A DNA stretch of 64,000 bases from Littorina saxatilis (taxonomy: Eukaryota > Mollusca > Gastropoda > Littorinimorpha > Littorinidae). The position numbers and the translations under genes are program-made. The DNA is taken from NCBI RefSeq assembly GCF_037325665.1, contig NC_090246.1:16529297-16593296 (forward strand), in the 5' to 3' direction. Under the pieces are notes generated by a model. That model was not told where the DNA came from. It saw nothing but the letters and a program-made list of their open reading frames with translations, and ran no database searches. Shown here piece by piece: positions 1 through 14,400 of the stretch. Position 1 is the stretch's first letter; each line of letters opens with the position of its first letter.

Positions 1-589
1 TATCTATCTTCTTATTATTTTAGGTTCGTCTGGGGTAGAGAAATAAAACACACAGCTAGGTTCGTCTGAGGTGCGGTCGCGTGTTTAGTCGAACCGAAAG
101 TTGAAGAAGAACCAATCACAGATCTCTTTCGCCGCGATGTCAAAGTTCAGGTCAAAGTTCACTGTTGTCTGCTCAAATTTGCGAGACAAACCTCTTCAAA
201 CTTTGTTCGTGGACAAAATTGGAAGTCGGGACCTAGCGGAATCGATTTCCTGGGTCACGTTGGTATAGCAACCGAAGGAGAAGGCACAAATCCGCGCGGT
301 TTGGTCACAGGAATCGAAAAACCACCGAAAATCCTACCAGTATTATATAGTAGATGTATGTATTACACTGGCAGCCTTGCAGCCAAGTAGAAATAAAGAG
401 GCTCTGTCATCCTTTGTCGGATACATCGTTTTTATCCCACAACTCCTGTCCCGGTGAAAGGTTTGCATTCTGCTTGGCAATTGCAACTACTGTAGACAAA
501 TACAACAATTCATTCACAATGTAATGTGCATTTCGCAAAAACATTATTGCGATAAATTTCAGAGCAAAGCGCGCTTTTCCGTCTATTCT
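1..589. other. Intergenic, no gene recognised
   Basis: No coding exon, RNA gene or clear repeat boundary is seen. The left edge may be the end of an element or UTR extending beyond the window. Confidence 0.4.
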
Positions 590-795
590 TTTTTACTTTC
601 TGAGCTTGGTTTTGAACCAAACATAACATACCTATATTGTTTTTGAATCAGGAAATGATAAAGAATAAGATTAAATAATGTTTTGATCGATTACTCAAAT
701 TTTGATTTTAATTCGAATTTTCAGATTCTTAATGACCAAACTCATTAATTAATTTGTAAAAGCTTCCAAGTTGTCATCATTCTTTAATACGGATT
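590..795 (-). repeat. Fragment of the TTTAGTCAAG repeat family
   Basis: Stretches such as GAATCAGGAAATGATAAAGA and TTAATGACCAAACTCATTAA match the interior of the full element at 12270-13118 in the same orientation. Both ends are missing and it is more diverged than the full copies. Confidence 0.6.
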
Positions 796-1001
796 TAAGA
801 AGAAAAAAACCTTCGTAATTGTTATTCAGGGAACAAATGCCGTATTGGCTATTGCTCTGCTAACAACCGGGCAAGCCCTGACCGCTAGTTGTTAAAAGCG
901 GGTTTCTTTAACTATAATGATACTGATAATATTAATTATAAAGAACACTTATTAATCACCCCTTCTCACTAGAGCTCACGGCGATGTACCATAGCAACAA
1001 C

Positions 1002-1090
<89 letters not shown>

Positions 1091-1932
1091 TATTACAGTT
1101 TGTGGATAACTATACTATAAAGACTATCCTTAAAATAAAATCTCACCTAAAACATACATTTATAAATATACACATGACACAAAGCTTCATAGCACTGACT
1201 TACAAGGCTATATAAATACATATAACTGTAGGCTTGAGCAAATCCAAAAACAAAGAGACTGCCAACGTTACGAAATTCAGAATCAAAAAACAGGCAGGCG
1301 GAAGAAAAAATCAGCCAGATAAGTTTTCGTTATTGTTTGTTTGTGCACTTGAAAGACCGTTGGGTCGATATATTTGTGTATGTATTGTTTTGTCAATGAC
1401 AAACGTTCCAACAACCTACCTTTCTTGTTTTTTTTATTCTGTAGGCTTGAGTGTATTTCAACTCGCATTGCGGACAGAATTGTTTATTTAGTTGTGTATG
1501 TATATTGTGAGGCTCAGGTGCTATGAATTATTTCAGGATTTGCACCACAGAATTCGAAGTATCCTCATAAAATGATCACGATAGCACTAGGAATGCCAGT
1601 GGGTGTATTGATGGATAACCTGTCCCGTGCTGAAAAAAAAGGAAGAAGAAACAAGGCTATACTCGGATGATAAGTCGTTTTGGTGGAGTCAGTTATGCCT
1701 GAAAACTGATCTGTTTCTTGACAAGCAAAAGTGGCTGCAGAAAAGAACATAAAATATACTGGTTTCGATCGGCTTGATACCTCAATGATAAACGAATCAC
1801 TGAATTAAAATTAGATGAAAATTAAACAAATAAATAAAGAAAATTTTGAAACTTAACAAATTCTGCAATGATAATACAAAAGTCAGTTCAAAAACAGCAA
1901 AAAAAATTTTAATTAGACTTTAAAAGTAAAAA
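796..1932. other. Intergenic with a long (AC)n microsatellite at about 1002-1088
   Basis: Apart from the dinucleotide tract, a small region near 1234-1490 is open on both strands but resembles no protein and has no splice context. No gene is called. Confidence 0.4.
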
Positions 1933-1941
1933 AAATTCGGA
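1933..1941 (-). terminator. Pol III terminator of tRNA-Lys
   Basis: An oligo-T run on the minus strand a few bases after the tRNA 3' end, read as TCCGAATTTTTTTTAC across the boundary region, is a standard RNA polymerase III stop. Confidence 0.8.
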
Positions 1942-2014
1942 CGCCCAATAAGGGACTCGAACCCTTGACCCTCAGATTAAAAGTCTGATGCTCTACCGAC
2001 TGAGCTAACCGGGC
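1942..2014 (-). tRNA. tRNA-Lys (anticodon UUU)
   Basis: On the minus strand this is a full 73-nt cloverleaf without an intron. The acceptor stem GCCCGGT pairs with ATTGGGC (two G-U pairs), discriminator G. D arm TAGCTCAGTCGGTAGAGC, anticodon arm CAGACTTTTAATCTG with TTT at the anticodon, T arm GGGTTCGAGTCCC. Internal box A and box B are intact, and a run of eight T follows the 3' end as a Pol III terminator. Sequence and folding match animal tRNA-Lys(UUU) closely, unlike the degenerate tRNA-like SINE heads elsewhere in the window. Confidence 0.96.
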
Positions 2015-2387
2015 GCTCATGGCAACCGTTGCTGCTAAAGGATTATAATTAGAAACATCATCGGTCGTTTAAAATAAGGCACAAATCGTGTCGTAACTAA
2101 CGTATTTTCGTACAATAAAGACAGAAAATGGTGTTTTTTTCCCTCTGTTCTTTTGTAGCATCATGATCATCACTCCAAGAGCTTGAAGCGTACTGACATT
2201 TATTTATAGAAAACGTGGTAGAAAGGGTTTAACATTCTAGCTGCTCAGTGATTGGTCGGGCCCAGGTGAATTTACGACCTGAATTTTCTACCAATTTACT
2301 ACCAGGACCTTTTCTGATTGGACAAAATATAGTGGCGCATTCGTCTCACAATCGCGGTAGTAAATTCGAGGTCATCAGTAGTAAATT

Positions 2388-2639
2388 GTGACCCTCCACC
2401 ACAGAAAGAGTCGCATGTCACCTTTGCATGATTTTCATATTTTTACATTTTCATAAAGAGATTTTTATGCTCTATCCAGTGGTGAACACCGTTTTTAGAA
2501 AAGAGCGAAAACTGTTTGAGTTATAAGCCTGTGACTAAGGTGACCCTCACGCTGTTACCATACACTCTCCGGACTTATATCAAGCCTAGCGCACAACCGC
2601 GCGAGGTGACATGCGACTCATTTCGTGGTGGAGGGTCAC
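2388..2639. mobile_element. MITE with about 38-bp inverted ends (GTGACCCTCCACCAC)
   Basis: The left end GTGACCCTCCACCACAGAAA continues into GAGTCGCATGTCACC. The right end is its inverted counterpart (GGTGACATGCGACTC then CGTGGTGGAGGGTCAC). The interior of about 170 bp has no coding capacity. AATT flanks both ends and may be the target duplication. It is a small non-autonomous DNA transposon of unassigned superfamily. Confidence 0.75.
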
Positions 2640-3190
2640 AATTGGTCGTAAATTCAGGCGAGCGGAAGTACGCGTCATAGGGTTCGCACACGTATTACAC
2701 GATTATCATTATGGGTTTGTGTGGCGCAAAACCATTCTTATCACCGTTGATGTGATTTTATTCTGGTAACACGAGTTGTGTGCATTTAATGAGCAGTAAT
2801 TTCAGGAAAGAGAAGAGCGTCGGAGTCTTCCGCACAGTACAGGTATGTACACGACTCAGTCGGACCAGGACCAGGTTCAGGATCAGGATCGATACATTGC
2901 AGGTACCTTTTTAGGTTATCATCGCAACGGAAACAAGAGAGCGCAACCCCCAAAATTAAAAAAATTAATAATAGGAATTATTTGATCCTAGCCTATCCTC
3001 TTTTTCTTGGGAGGTCAGTTGGGGGGGGGGGGGGGGTTAAAGAACAGCTAGGCAGCTCAGTTTCAGCATAACGGACCTATAATTATTAGAGACAGGTCCC
3101 TGGTTTCAGCCAGTCGCCGACTGAGTTTTCTTTTAGCCAACACCTAGCTGTTGTGAACGGTAGATGAAGGAATAGCCACGGAAGAATGTT
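2640..3190. other. Intergenic with a poly-G tract at 3020-3037
   Basis: No coding exon was found. A short tandem-like AGGACCAGGTTCAGGATCAGG stretch lies near 2868-2890. Confidence 0.35.
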
Positions 3191-3192
3191 TA

Positions 3193-3378
3193 CAGTGGAA
3201 CCCCCCTTTTAAGACCCCCCAATTTAAGACTTCCTCCCTTTTAAGACCTTGTTTTTTCAGATGTTCTGTTCATAACCTCTGTAAATTGACCTCCATTTTA
3301 AGACTCCGTCCTTTTGTTTTTACACCTGATTTTCTCAGATTTTGAATGTCTTAAAAGGGGGGGGGGGGGGCTCCACTG
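3193..3378. mobile_element. pogo-like MITE, intact ends, TA duplications
   Basis: Begins CAGTGGAACCCCCCTTTTAA and ends in the inverse (GGGGGGGCTCCACTG), with TA directly on both sides. The interior is built from TTTTAAGAC(C/T) blocks plus TCAGAT..TCTGTTC, the layout shared by more than ten copies in this window. TA duplication plus a CAGT-AACC terminus fits Tc1/mariner-pogo (Tigger-like) non-autonomous elements. Confidence 0.8.
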
Positions 3379-3488
3379 TAGTTGATTGTGAATTTCCCTC
3401 CCAAACTGTGCAGTATTCCCAATGATAGCTTCAACATTAGTGATTCTGTGAATTCGAAATGTTTGGCCTGTGCATTTTACTTTTAGTC

Positions 3489-4843
<1,355 letters not shown>

Positions 4844-6045
4844 GGCCAACAAAAAAAAGTTGTATGTTTCTGGTAACATGGCTACAAAAAATAGGGTAGG
4901 TAGGTAGGGATTTTTATATTTAGTCAAGTTTTGACTAAATATTTTAACATCGAGGGGGAATCGAAACGAGGGTCGTGGTGTATGTGCGTGTGTGTGTGCG
5001 TGTGTGCGTGTGTGTAGAGCGATTCAGACTAAACTACTGGACCGATCTTTATGAAATTTGACATGAGAGTTCCTGGGTATGAAATCCCCGAACGTTTTTT
5101 TCATTTTTTTGATAAATGTCTTTGATGACGTCATATCCGGCTTTTCGTGAAAGTTGAGGTGGCACTGTCACGCCCTCATTTTTCAACCAAATTGGTTGAA
5201 ATTTTGGTCAAGTAATCTTCGACGAAGCCCGGACTTCGGTATTGCATTTCAGCTTGGTGGCTTAAAAATTAATTAATGACTTTGGTCATTAAAAATCGGA
5301 AAATTGTAAAAAAAAAATAAAAATGTATAAAACGATCCAAATTTACGTTTATCTTATTCTCCATCATTTGCTGATTCCAAAAACATATAAATATGTTATA
5401 TTCGGATTAAAAACAAGCTCTGAAAATTAAATATAAAAATTATTATCAAAATTAAATTGTCGAAATCAATTTAAAAACACTTTCATCTTATTCCTTGTCG
5501 GTTCCTGATTCCAAAAACATATAGATATGATATGTTTGGATTAAAAACACGCTCAGAAAGTTAAAACAAAGAGCGGTACAGAAAAGCGTGCTATCCTTCT
5601 TAGCGCAACTACTACCCCGCTCTTCTTGTCAATTTCACTGCCTTTGCCATGAGCGGTGGACTGACGATGCTACGAGTATACGGTCTTGCTGAAAAATGGC
5701 ATTGCGTTCAGTTTCATTCTGTGAGTTCGACAGCTACTTGACTAAATATTGTATTTTCGCCTTACGCGACTTGTTTTGGTTTTGTTTGTTATTGTGTAGA
5801 AAATAACTATACAGTGACGCAAAGAGAATGGACTTACTATACAAAGAGAAAGACAACACATTACAAAACAAATGAGACAAAAGGGATGCGGGGTTATCCC
5901 CCTTGTGTCGTCTGCCGTCTGTTATTTTCGTTTTGATGCTTTTTTTTTTGCTTTTTTTTTTTACAAATGCAATAAAAAAAAAGTCTAGGGTCGGCGGGAA
6001 AAAACTAGGTAGGGTCGGGTGACCAGAAACATACAACATTTTGTT
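4844..6045. mobile_element. PIF/Harbinger-like MITE interrupted by a TTTAGTCAAG element
   Basis: The left end is TTA then GGCCAACAAAAAAAA, running into TTGTATGTTTCTGGTAACAT and GGGTAGGTAGGTAGGG. The matching inverted half appears only after 5930 (GGGTCGGGTGACCAGAAAC). The 860-bp element at 4916-5777 splits the two halves. The right terminus is degraded, so the GGCC/TTA signature is seen on the left only. Confidence 0.6.
4916..5777 (+). repeat. Full-length TTTAGTCAAG repeat element
   Basis: An 860-bp unit that starts with a hairpin (TTTAGTCAAG then TTTTGACTAAA) and a (GTGT)n stretch. Conserved blocks follow (GAGCGATTCAGACTAAACTA, GATGACGTCATATCCGGC, ATCTTCGACGAAGCCCGG). It ends ACTTGACTAAATATTG and CGCCTTACGCGACTTGT. 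It has no coding capacity. At least five copies occur in the window. Superfamily not assigned. Confidence 0.8.
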
Positions 6046-6614
6046 TTGTCACCCAGGAAAGTTTGGTTTGATCGGATGAACAACAAAAAAGTGAAGATAA
6101 ATAGAGTAAGAAACAGCATTATAAAGTTGTGTTTGCTCGTTTGCATCAGCACTGTCATAGTGTCAAACTGATCGTTTTCCCAGTGCTAGTGGCGTAATCC
6201 GCACAGTAAATCATACTGCAGGTATCCATTGGATATAAGGTCATGAATGACATGCTTTTCTCCCTCAAATAAGTGTACCTCTTTAATTTGACCGGGAAAC
6301 AACATTTCAGTCTGGTGTAAATATATCCATTATGATAGCTGGGTGTCGGCTGGAAATGAGATTGATACACCAGGATTTCATTTGCATCGTGGTTGTGCTG
6401 TTAGTACTTTCGCAAAAGATTTCAAACCCACATTATATGTCTGTCATCAGGTGAACTTGCATGCTGGCCCACACCCCCTCCCCCTCGTCCTCCTCATTTG
6501 TTTGTCCTGTATTTTGGTTTTTTTAAGTTTAAACTAAGAAACCTAGAGGCACACTCCTTCCCATGTAAACAGAGTTCGGCTCATCAATATCAGTTCGGGT
6601 CAGGCTTTTAAATG

Positions 6615-6647
<33 letters not shown>

Positions 6648-7004
6648 ATTTTCACCATATTTAATCCTTCGTTCCCACACACTCTCAGTCTCGCACTCAG
6701 TGACAACAATCCTCACAAATCTGTTTGCATAATAAAATAATTAGCAATCTTAGGAAGACATCGATGACACACTTAGTGACTTACGGCAAAACAAGTAATA
6801 TAACATCATTGTTAGAGGTTGGAAACAGTCAGTTTGACCAGGAGCAGTCTCACAGACCATACTGATCATACAACACAACAAACCTGACACAGTCAAAGTA
6901 CACCAATTATGCCTGGAAGCGCCTTGGCTAGCACAGTAATGCAGCAGCCAAACACAGCGTGGCAAAACTGATAATAATAATTGTCAGTGACTAATATACA
7001 GTGG
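6046..7004. other. Intergenic / 3' flank of the LRR gene
   Basis: Contains an (AC)n tract at 6617-6646 and an ATTAAA-type signal on the minus strand near 6659 that could end the LRR transcript. No other exon is recognised. Confidence 0.35.
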
Positions 7005-7878
7005 TCACAGAGTCACGTCATAAGGCAGGACTTTCTGCTGGTAATAGTTGACCACGTCCAGTCCACTGCGACACACAGTGACCACCACCCTCATGGCCTC
7101 TTCGTCCACCAAGCTGCAGTAGCTGAGGTCCACACTCCTCAGACAACGGCCGTAGGATGCTGACCGCTGGGCACGCCACATGTTGCCTTGACCGCCTGGA
7201 GGGCTGGACTGGTCAGCATTCAGCTCTCTGTCTCGCTCTCCTCCCTTCTGCTTCTTGTGAGACTGGAACGCGGTCTGCAGGTTATCCCATCTGTCACCTG
7301 CACAAGGTACGCATGCGTTGTAATAACACACAAGAGTTTGGGTTGATCATGCACAGATCTACAGTGCTTTCATAAGTTGTGGCATGTAGCGAGCAGGTAG
7401 TGTGTGGCGTGTAGGTGTGGAGTAGTATGTGACTTATAGCTGTGGTGTTGTGTGTTGGGTGTGTATGACTGAGAAAGACAGCCAGCAGGAGTAATTAAGT
7501 GGCCTGATGATAATACATGCACTGAAAAATACATTTTTTTCTCCTGCTTTCCTACATACAATAAATGTTCCTTTTTTTGCCTTTCCTTTGCAAACAAACA
7601 GACAATTGTTCTAACACGCAGACACATAAGGACTGACAGGGATCATATTATGTATCTAGACAAAGACAGATAGACAGACGGTCATATAAACACACAAACA
7701 GAAAGACACACAGACATATATACACATAGACAGATAGGCAGGGATTTAACACAGATAGAAAGACCGATACAAAGAAACCCCAGACACAATCCCCCCTCTC
7801 CACCCCCCCAAACACACACTAATCAACAATGAAAGGTGAGAAAGGTGACGTACAAGTGATGTGAGGTATACAGGGGTG

Positions 7879-7925
<47 letters not shown>

Positions 7926-10900
7926 ACCAACAATGATAGACAAGAAAGGGGTACAAGTGATGCAGGGTATACAGGACAGATTGAGGCTCTCCATGTTTCC
8001 ACAACAGGTCAACAGTGCTTGCACCGACCTGTCACTTAGTCCTAAAAAACATACATATTCACAAACTCAAATTAATTATTCATGCATTTTCATGTGAAGA
8101 ACACATTTCTGGTATCTTACAATAATGGTAAGTATGCAGTTGTTTCCCTTTGACCACAAGTACAGTACCAATGCGCTATAGTGGTTCCATGTCTACAGTG
8201 GTCATGCAACATCATAGTTATAGACCTAAGACGTTACACTTACTAGTCACAGTTTGGCGTTCAGGACAGTTAATAGTGAATGTATCAGTGGTTCCGATTT
8301 TGACTGCATTCAAAGAGTTTTTCCATGCTTCAACTGTTATCGTGTGATAAGGTTTTGTGGAGCTACACTATCCCAAGAATATTCCTAGGAATTATATTCT
8401 TCAGCGAAAAAGCCGTGAAACTTTCAGCAATTTTTCCCAACATTTTGGTACTGGTAGTCCTTGACCTCACACTTTTTCCTCTGTCATAAAAATTCAACTT
8501 GATTTTCTCAGAGATTTCTTTTAGGTATTATAAGAGAGGTTCAATTCTATTTTTAAATCGACACTCACTAGAATTGCGGCTGATGTCAAGGACGGTCAGG
8601 TTCCGAAGCGCAGCGCTCAGCAACACAATCCCATCATCCTCCAGCTCGCTGACGCCAGAGATGTCCAGACGCTGGATAGCGGGGCAGTGACGTGCCAAGA
8701 CGCCAAGAGTGTGATTGGTCACGGGGCCGCAACGCAGACTGAGGGAGAGGAGGGAGGGACAGCAGGCCAGAGCGCGGTTCAGACAGTCCTCATCCAACTC
8801 CTCACACCATGACAAGTCCCACGCTGTCAGCTGATATGATGTATGTATAGTTTGACACAGTAAATTCAACTACATTTTTTTTTTTTTAAATTGGTTGCAA
8901 CCAGCTGGCCTTTCTGAAGATGATTCCTCTATATCATATCTATTCTATATCAGAAATGACATCTTCAGATCTTACCTATTTAAAAAAAAATTCACATGTA
9001 CATGAGTTGTTCTTCAGTACTGGTGACAGAAAGGGGGAAAAGTGGTCAAAATTCAAATCTCTAGTTTTGTTTTTGAAATATTGCTTTTCATAAAGCAGAA
9101 ATACTGTAGTATCTGTTGTACATAAGAAAAAATCACTGGTTCACATGGTTCCTACATAATCTAACTTTTAAAGCTGGTTCTTGTGTGTCTGTGTGTATGT
9201 TTGTATGATGACGATAGGACCCGAAACGGCTGCACGGACTGAGACAGGAATTGCAGAGAATGTTCTTTGCCACTCGAGTCGTGTCATAAGGTACTTTTGG
9301 AATAGGGTGGGTGGGGGGGCAATCAGTTTCAGACACAATCTGCACAAACACAGGGGCACCACAAGGCACAGTACTCTCACCTTTTCTTTTTTCTCTCTAC
9401 ACAGCAGATTTCAGAAGTTCTAGTGACTCCTGCCCCATAACCAAGTTTGCTGACGACACTGGACTGACCGGACTGCTGACTGTTGACGACGACTCTGACT
9501 ACAGGCAGGAGGTAGATAAGTTTGTGGGGTGGTGTGAAAACAACTATTTAGAGCTTAATGTGGGGAAGACAAAGGAAATGATAATGGACAACAGGAGGGG
9601 GGAACATGTACACAGGGAGATAGTGATCAAGGGGGAGGTCGTAGAGAAGGTAGAGCAGTATAAGTATTTGGGGGTGATTATAGACAATAAGTTGACATGG
9701 AAACCAAACTCTGATGCCCTTGTGAAGAAACTCCACTCTCGCCTGTACTTTTTGAGAAAACTCAGGTCTTTTAACATCAGACAAGAAATCCTTCAGATGT
9801 TTTACACTTCAACGTGCAATAGTGTGTTGTACTTTGGCTCCGTGTGTTGGGGTGGCAACATCAACAAGCAAGACAGGGATAGATTAGATAAATTCATCAG
9901 GAAAGCAAGTGGGGTGGTTGGGAGGAAGCAGGACAATTTCACATCAACACATGAACGACGACTGACTGACAAGGTACAGAAGATTTTGGCTGACGACTCG
10001 CACCCACTCAGACCGGAATTTGACAGTAGACGGACAGACAGGAGCAACAGATTCAGACAACCAACCGCAAGATCCACACGCTACAGAAATTCGTTCATTC
10101 CATCTGCAATTCACATCTTCAATTCTCAGGTGGGGCGGTAGATGCTGGTGTTGTCGCTCTGATGCACGGGGTCAGTGTTCTGTATTGTTTCAGTATTGTT
10201 GATTTTGTTTTGCATTCTACTCTCTTAGACAATATGTGATAACCGGCAAGGTGCTGACTTTCTTTTGTGCATTGTTGATGGTGAATGCATGTTAATTTAT
10301 TTTTAATATACTTTCTTATGTGATAACCAATGTACTATATTTTCTCAGGACAAAGAACAAATGTTTATTTTGAATGTTTTATGTATGTTATTATTACGGA
10401 CACAAACGCTCAGCAATGTAATTTCTCTTTTAGAGATTAATAAAGTTATTGTATTGTATTGTATTGTATTGTAGCAAATTTGAAAGGATTCTTCAAAAAA
10501 CGGCAGAAAACATTATATACCCTGTGAGCTATCGAGGATCCTCCCCGTCTGGGCTGTCGAAACATGGTCTTGTTAAAAGACGTTTTCAAATGCGGCGGGG
10601 AGATACACTCGAAGCACATTTAGCGAAGTTATGTTGCCAAATCATCAAAGATCAACATTTCACTACACGGATCGATGCACACAGTCGAAATAGATGTGAC
10701 TTTCACACGACCGAAGACAACTTACTAGCAGACTAGCAGACGACAAGATCTAAATATTTAGATCAGTGAGAGCAATCCGTTGAAGAACAGTTACTCCGCT
10801 TATTCGTCTTCAGTTAAGCTTATTTCCCCTGCCATAAGTTTCCTTGCAGATCTGCAGTCGCGTAGTGAAATGAACTAGTGTCATCGGAAGATTCTTCTCA

Positions 10901-11404
10901 GTCAATGATCAAAGCACAGTAAGTTCTATGCTGACAAAAGTCACTTTCGGACAACACGACGATTGACTTAATTTATGAGCCCAAAGGTAACAATATCGAC
11001 AAGAATGTACGCATTTGACATTAAATGAAACATTCATAGACAGTTTCCAACTCACCAGATCTGCCAAAGAGCCGTCATTCGTGAAAAAAACGATGATTTT
11101 AATCAGACAGGTATCGGAAACAAGCCTTGGTCACCTGCGTTATTCCTTCCAAGGCGACGTGACGGCGCCACATTTGTTTGTTTAGGCCAAAAAAAAAAAA
11201 TTGTCTGTTTAGGGTAACCCGACCGACCCTATCGATTTGGCGCCGACCCAAAAACTTTTTTTTGATTTCAAAAAAAAAAAAAAAAAAAAGAGGTAAAAAT
11301 GCTAAAAAGAGACATTTGGCGTTTCTTTCTCTCCCTTTCTCTCTGTTTTATTTATACGTTAGTTTTGAAACATGTATTCATCAAATATAAGAAGTGAATT
11401 TACA

Positions 11405-11439
<35 letters not shown>

Positions 11440-14400
11440 AAAAACCCTACCTACCTACCGACCCTACTTTTTTTGGTCATGTTACCCTAAACAGACAATT
11501 TTTTTTTTTTGGCCTTATGGCTGTTTATCGCGAAACAACACAGTTGAAATTTGTGTGTAAAATACCACAAATTTGTGGTGAATCAGTTCGTCATCTGCGT
11601 TTCGATTGTAATTAAGTCAGATTGGAGTTACTTTGAATCGAAGGCGAGGGTAACCTGCGTTATTTGTGGGACATCGTGAACAAATTTGATTGCAATATTT
11701 TATACAGAAAGTAAATTTCAATGATTCTGGCTCAGACTTGTAGATCTGTTATGCAGTGTGTTGGTAGTGTATCTGCTTTTCTGCTGTGAAGCTCATTTGG
11801 AGCGATACGCTGATCGAAGTGGGGTACCCTATGTGGGACATCAGCCGTATGCAGATTACGCCTCAGAACACTCTCGCATTTCACAAAGACAACAATAATT
11901 TGCAACATTTCAAGAACTGCATCAGTTTTATTAGATACTATTTCAACAACAACAGCACAAACACGACTATTATCAACAACACAGAACGGGAGGTAAGTCT
12001 TCAAAGACGCACCAAGTGTGCGTTCCCGTTTTTGGACGCCATTTTTGCTGGCATTTTCACAGTAAATCTTAATATTTCCATATCTATTGAATGATTTTGG
12101 TATTTTCTTTGATTGTGCCGATTCTCCTATCTCTCTGGCATGTACTGGGTGCTTTGTGACCAGTTTCTCCCCTAGACTGTATTGAAAAATGCGTCCGTGT
12201 TAGCTGACCCCCACTTGTGACCAGTAGCAAAGAACAACTCATGATCATAACTTGTCGTTCTCAATCAAAAAACAAGTCGCGTAAGGCGAAATTACTACAT
12301 TTAGTCAAGCTGTGGAACTCACAGAATGAAACTGAACGCACTGCATTTTTTCACAATGACCGTAGTCTGCCGCTTGTGCATAACGGAGTGAAACTGACGA
12401 GCCTGTTCAGCGCGGTAGTGGTTTCGCTGTGCTGCATAGCACGCTTTTCTGTACCTCTCTTCGTTTTAACTTTCTGAGCGTGTTTTTAATCCAAACATAT
12501 CATATCTATATGTTTTTGGAATCAGGAACCAACAAGGAATAAGATGAAATTGTTTTTAAATCGATTTCGGAAATTTAATTTTGATCATAATTTTTATATT
12601 TTTAATTTTCAGAGCTTGTTTTTAATCCAAATATAACATATTTATATGTTTTTGGAATCAGGAAATGATGTAGAATAAGATGAACGTAAATTTGGATCGT
12701 TTTATATAAAAAAAAAATTATTACAATTTTCAGATTTTTAATGACCAAAGTCATCAATTAATTTTTAAGCCACCAAGCTGAAATGCAATACCGAAGTCCG
12801 GCCTTCGTCGAAGATTGCTTTACAAAAATGTCAATCAATTTGATTGAAAAATGAGGGTGTGACAGTGCCGCCTCAACTTTTACAAAAAGCCGGATATGAC
12901 GTCATCAAAAGTATTTATCGAAAAAAAGAAAAAAAACGTCCGGGGATATCATTTCCAGGAACTCTCATGTCAAATTTCATAAAGATCGGTTCAGTAGTTT
13001 ACTCTGAATCGCTCTACACACACACACGCACACACACACACACACACATACACCACGACCCTCGTCTCGATTCCCCCTCTATGTTAAAACATTTAGTCAA
13101 AACTTGACTAAATGTAAAAATGAGGACCAAGACAGAAACAAAATACAGTGGAACCTCCCTATTAAGACTTCCTCCTTTAAAAGACCCTCTTTTCTCAGAC
13201 GTTCTGTTCCTAACCTGTGTAAATTTACCCCGATTTGAAGACTGAGGCCCTTCCTTTTTAAGACTGACTCCCTTCCTTTTTAAGACTGAGGCCCTTCCTT
13301 TTTAAGACTGAGGCCCTTCCTTTTGAAGACTGAGGCCCTTCCTTTTTAAGACCTGATTTTCTTAGATTTGTGGAGGTCTTAAAAGGGGGGGTTCTACTGA
13401 ACACACCAACCTGTGAAAAGGGAGGGAAGTGAGTGAAAAAAGGAGCAGTGAGAGTGACGGCGGCTGGGGACAGGTTGAGGGCTCTCAGCGTGTCGTTCTT
13501 CTGCAGCGGTTGAAATGCATCGTCCGTCAGAGCAAAGCACCCTGTGCAGATTATTTTTGAAATATTATTTTGAACTTCTTCTTGATTTCAAAGGGTGCTG
13601 CTCTCTCTCTCTCTGTCTCTCTCCCTCTCTCTCTCTCTGTCTCTGTCTGTCTCTGTCTCTGTCTCTCTCTCTCTCGCGTGTGTCTGTGTGCAAGCATCAA
13701 CATATGTGTGTTTGTGAGTGTGTGTGTGTGTGTGTGTGTAACATTACCTGCTATTCCGACTTGGTCGTGTGACAGACGTTTTCTTCCACACGCGATTACA
13801 TTGATTGTCTAACGAAGCCGTCAGGTTGAGTTAGACATCAGCTAATCGAGTGTAGAAGAAAACTCTGTCACACGACCAAGTCGGAATAGCATTTATGTCT
13901 CACAGCTTCAACAGAGGAGAGAACAAACACGTTTTGCGTACTCAAGCTTGACAAACCTAAACACAGGAGCAGCCATTGTGGAGAGATCTACTTTTTGACG
14001 GAAGTGACCGAACAACTGTGAATGACGTCTCGGTATATGTGAAAGACGTCACAGTCATCGTCACGGTATGTATCTTTTGAAGCATCGCGCTGCATCCGCG
14101 AAATGTTTGTTCATTCCGGAATCTTTGTCATCTATGTTCAGAACTCTGTCCTTATAGTGTCAGACTAACAGGCCTCCTGAGCGAGCCACTTTCCAAGGGA
14201 AGCTAAATTCGCGTATGGAAACAGTACTGTCGTCTGGGATGCCATTTTCAGTATTCTGAGCGTTGAAGAATTTGTAAAGAGAAGAAACAATAACAGCAGG
14301 AGAAATAAAAGTCGTGTGTGCATTTTTTGGCTTTTGGAGGGACGATTTTGAGTTTGAATCCGTTCTTGCCATGCTCCTAAAGCGTGTAACATACAATCTT

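Noticed and set aside
11786-12094. 102-codon plus-strand frame in LRR-gene intron 7
   Set aside because: No motif, no splice partners and no recognisable homology.
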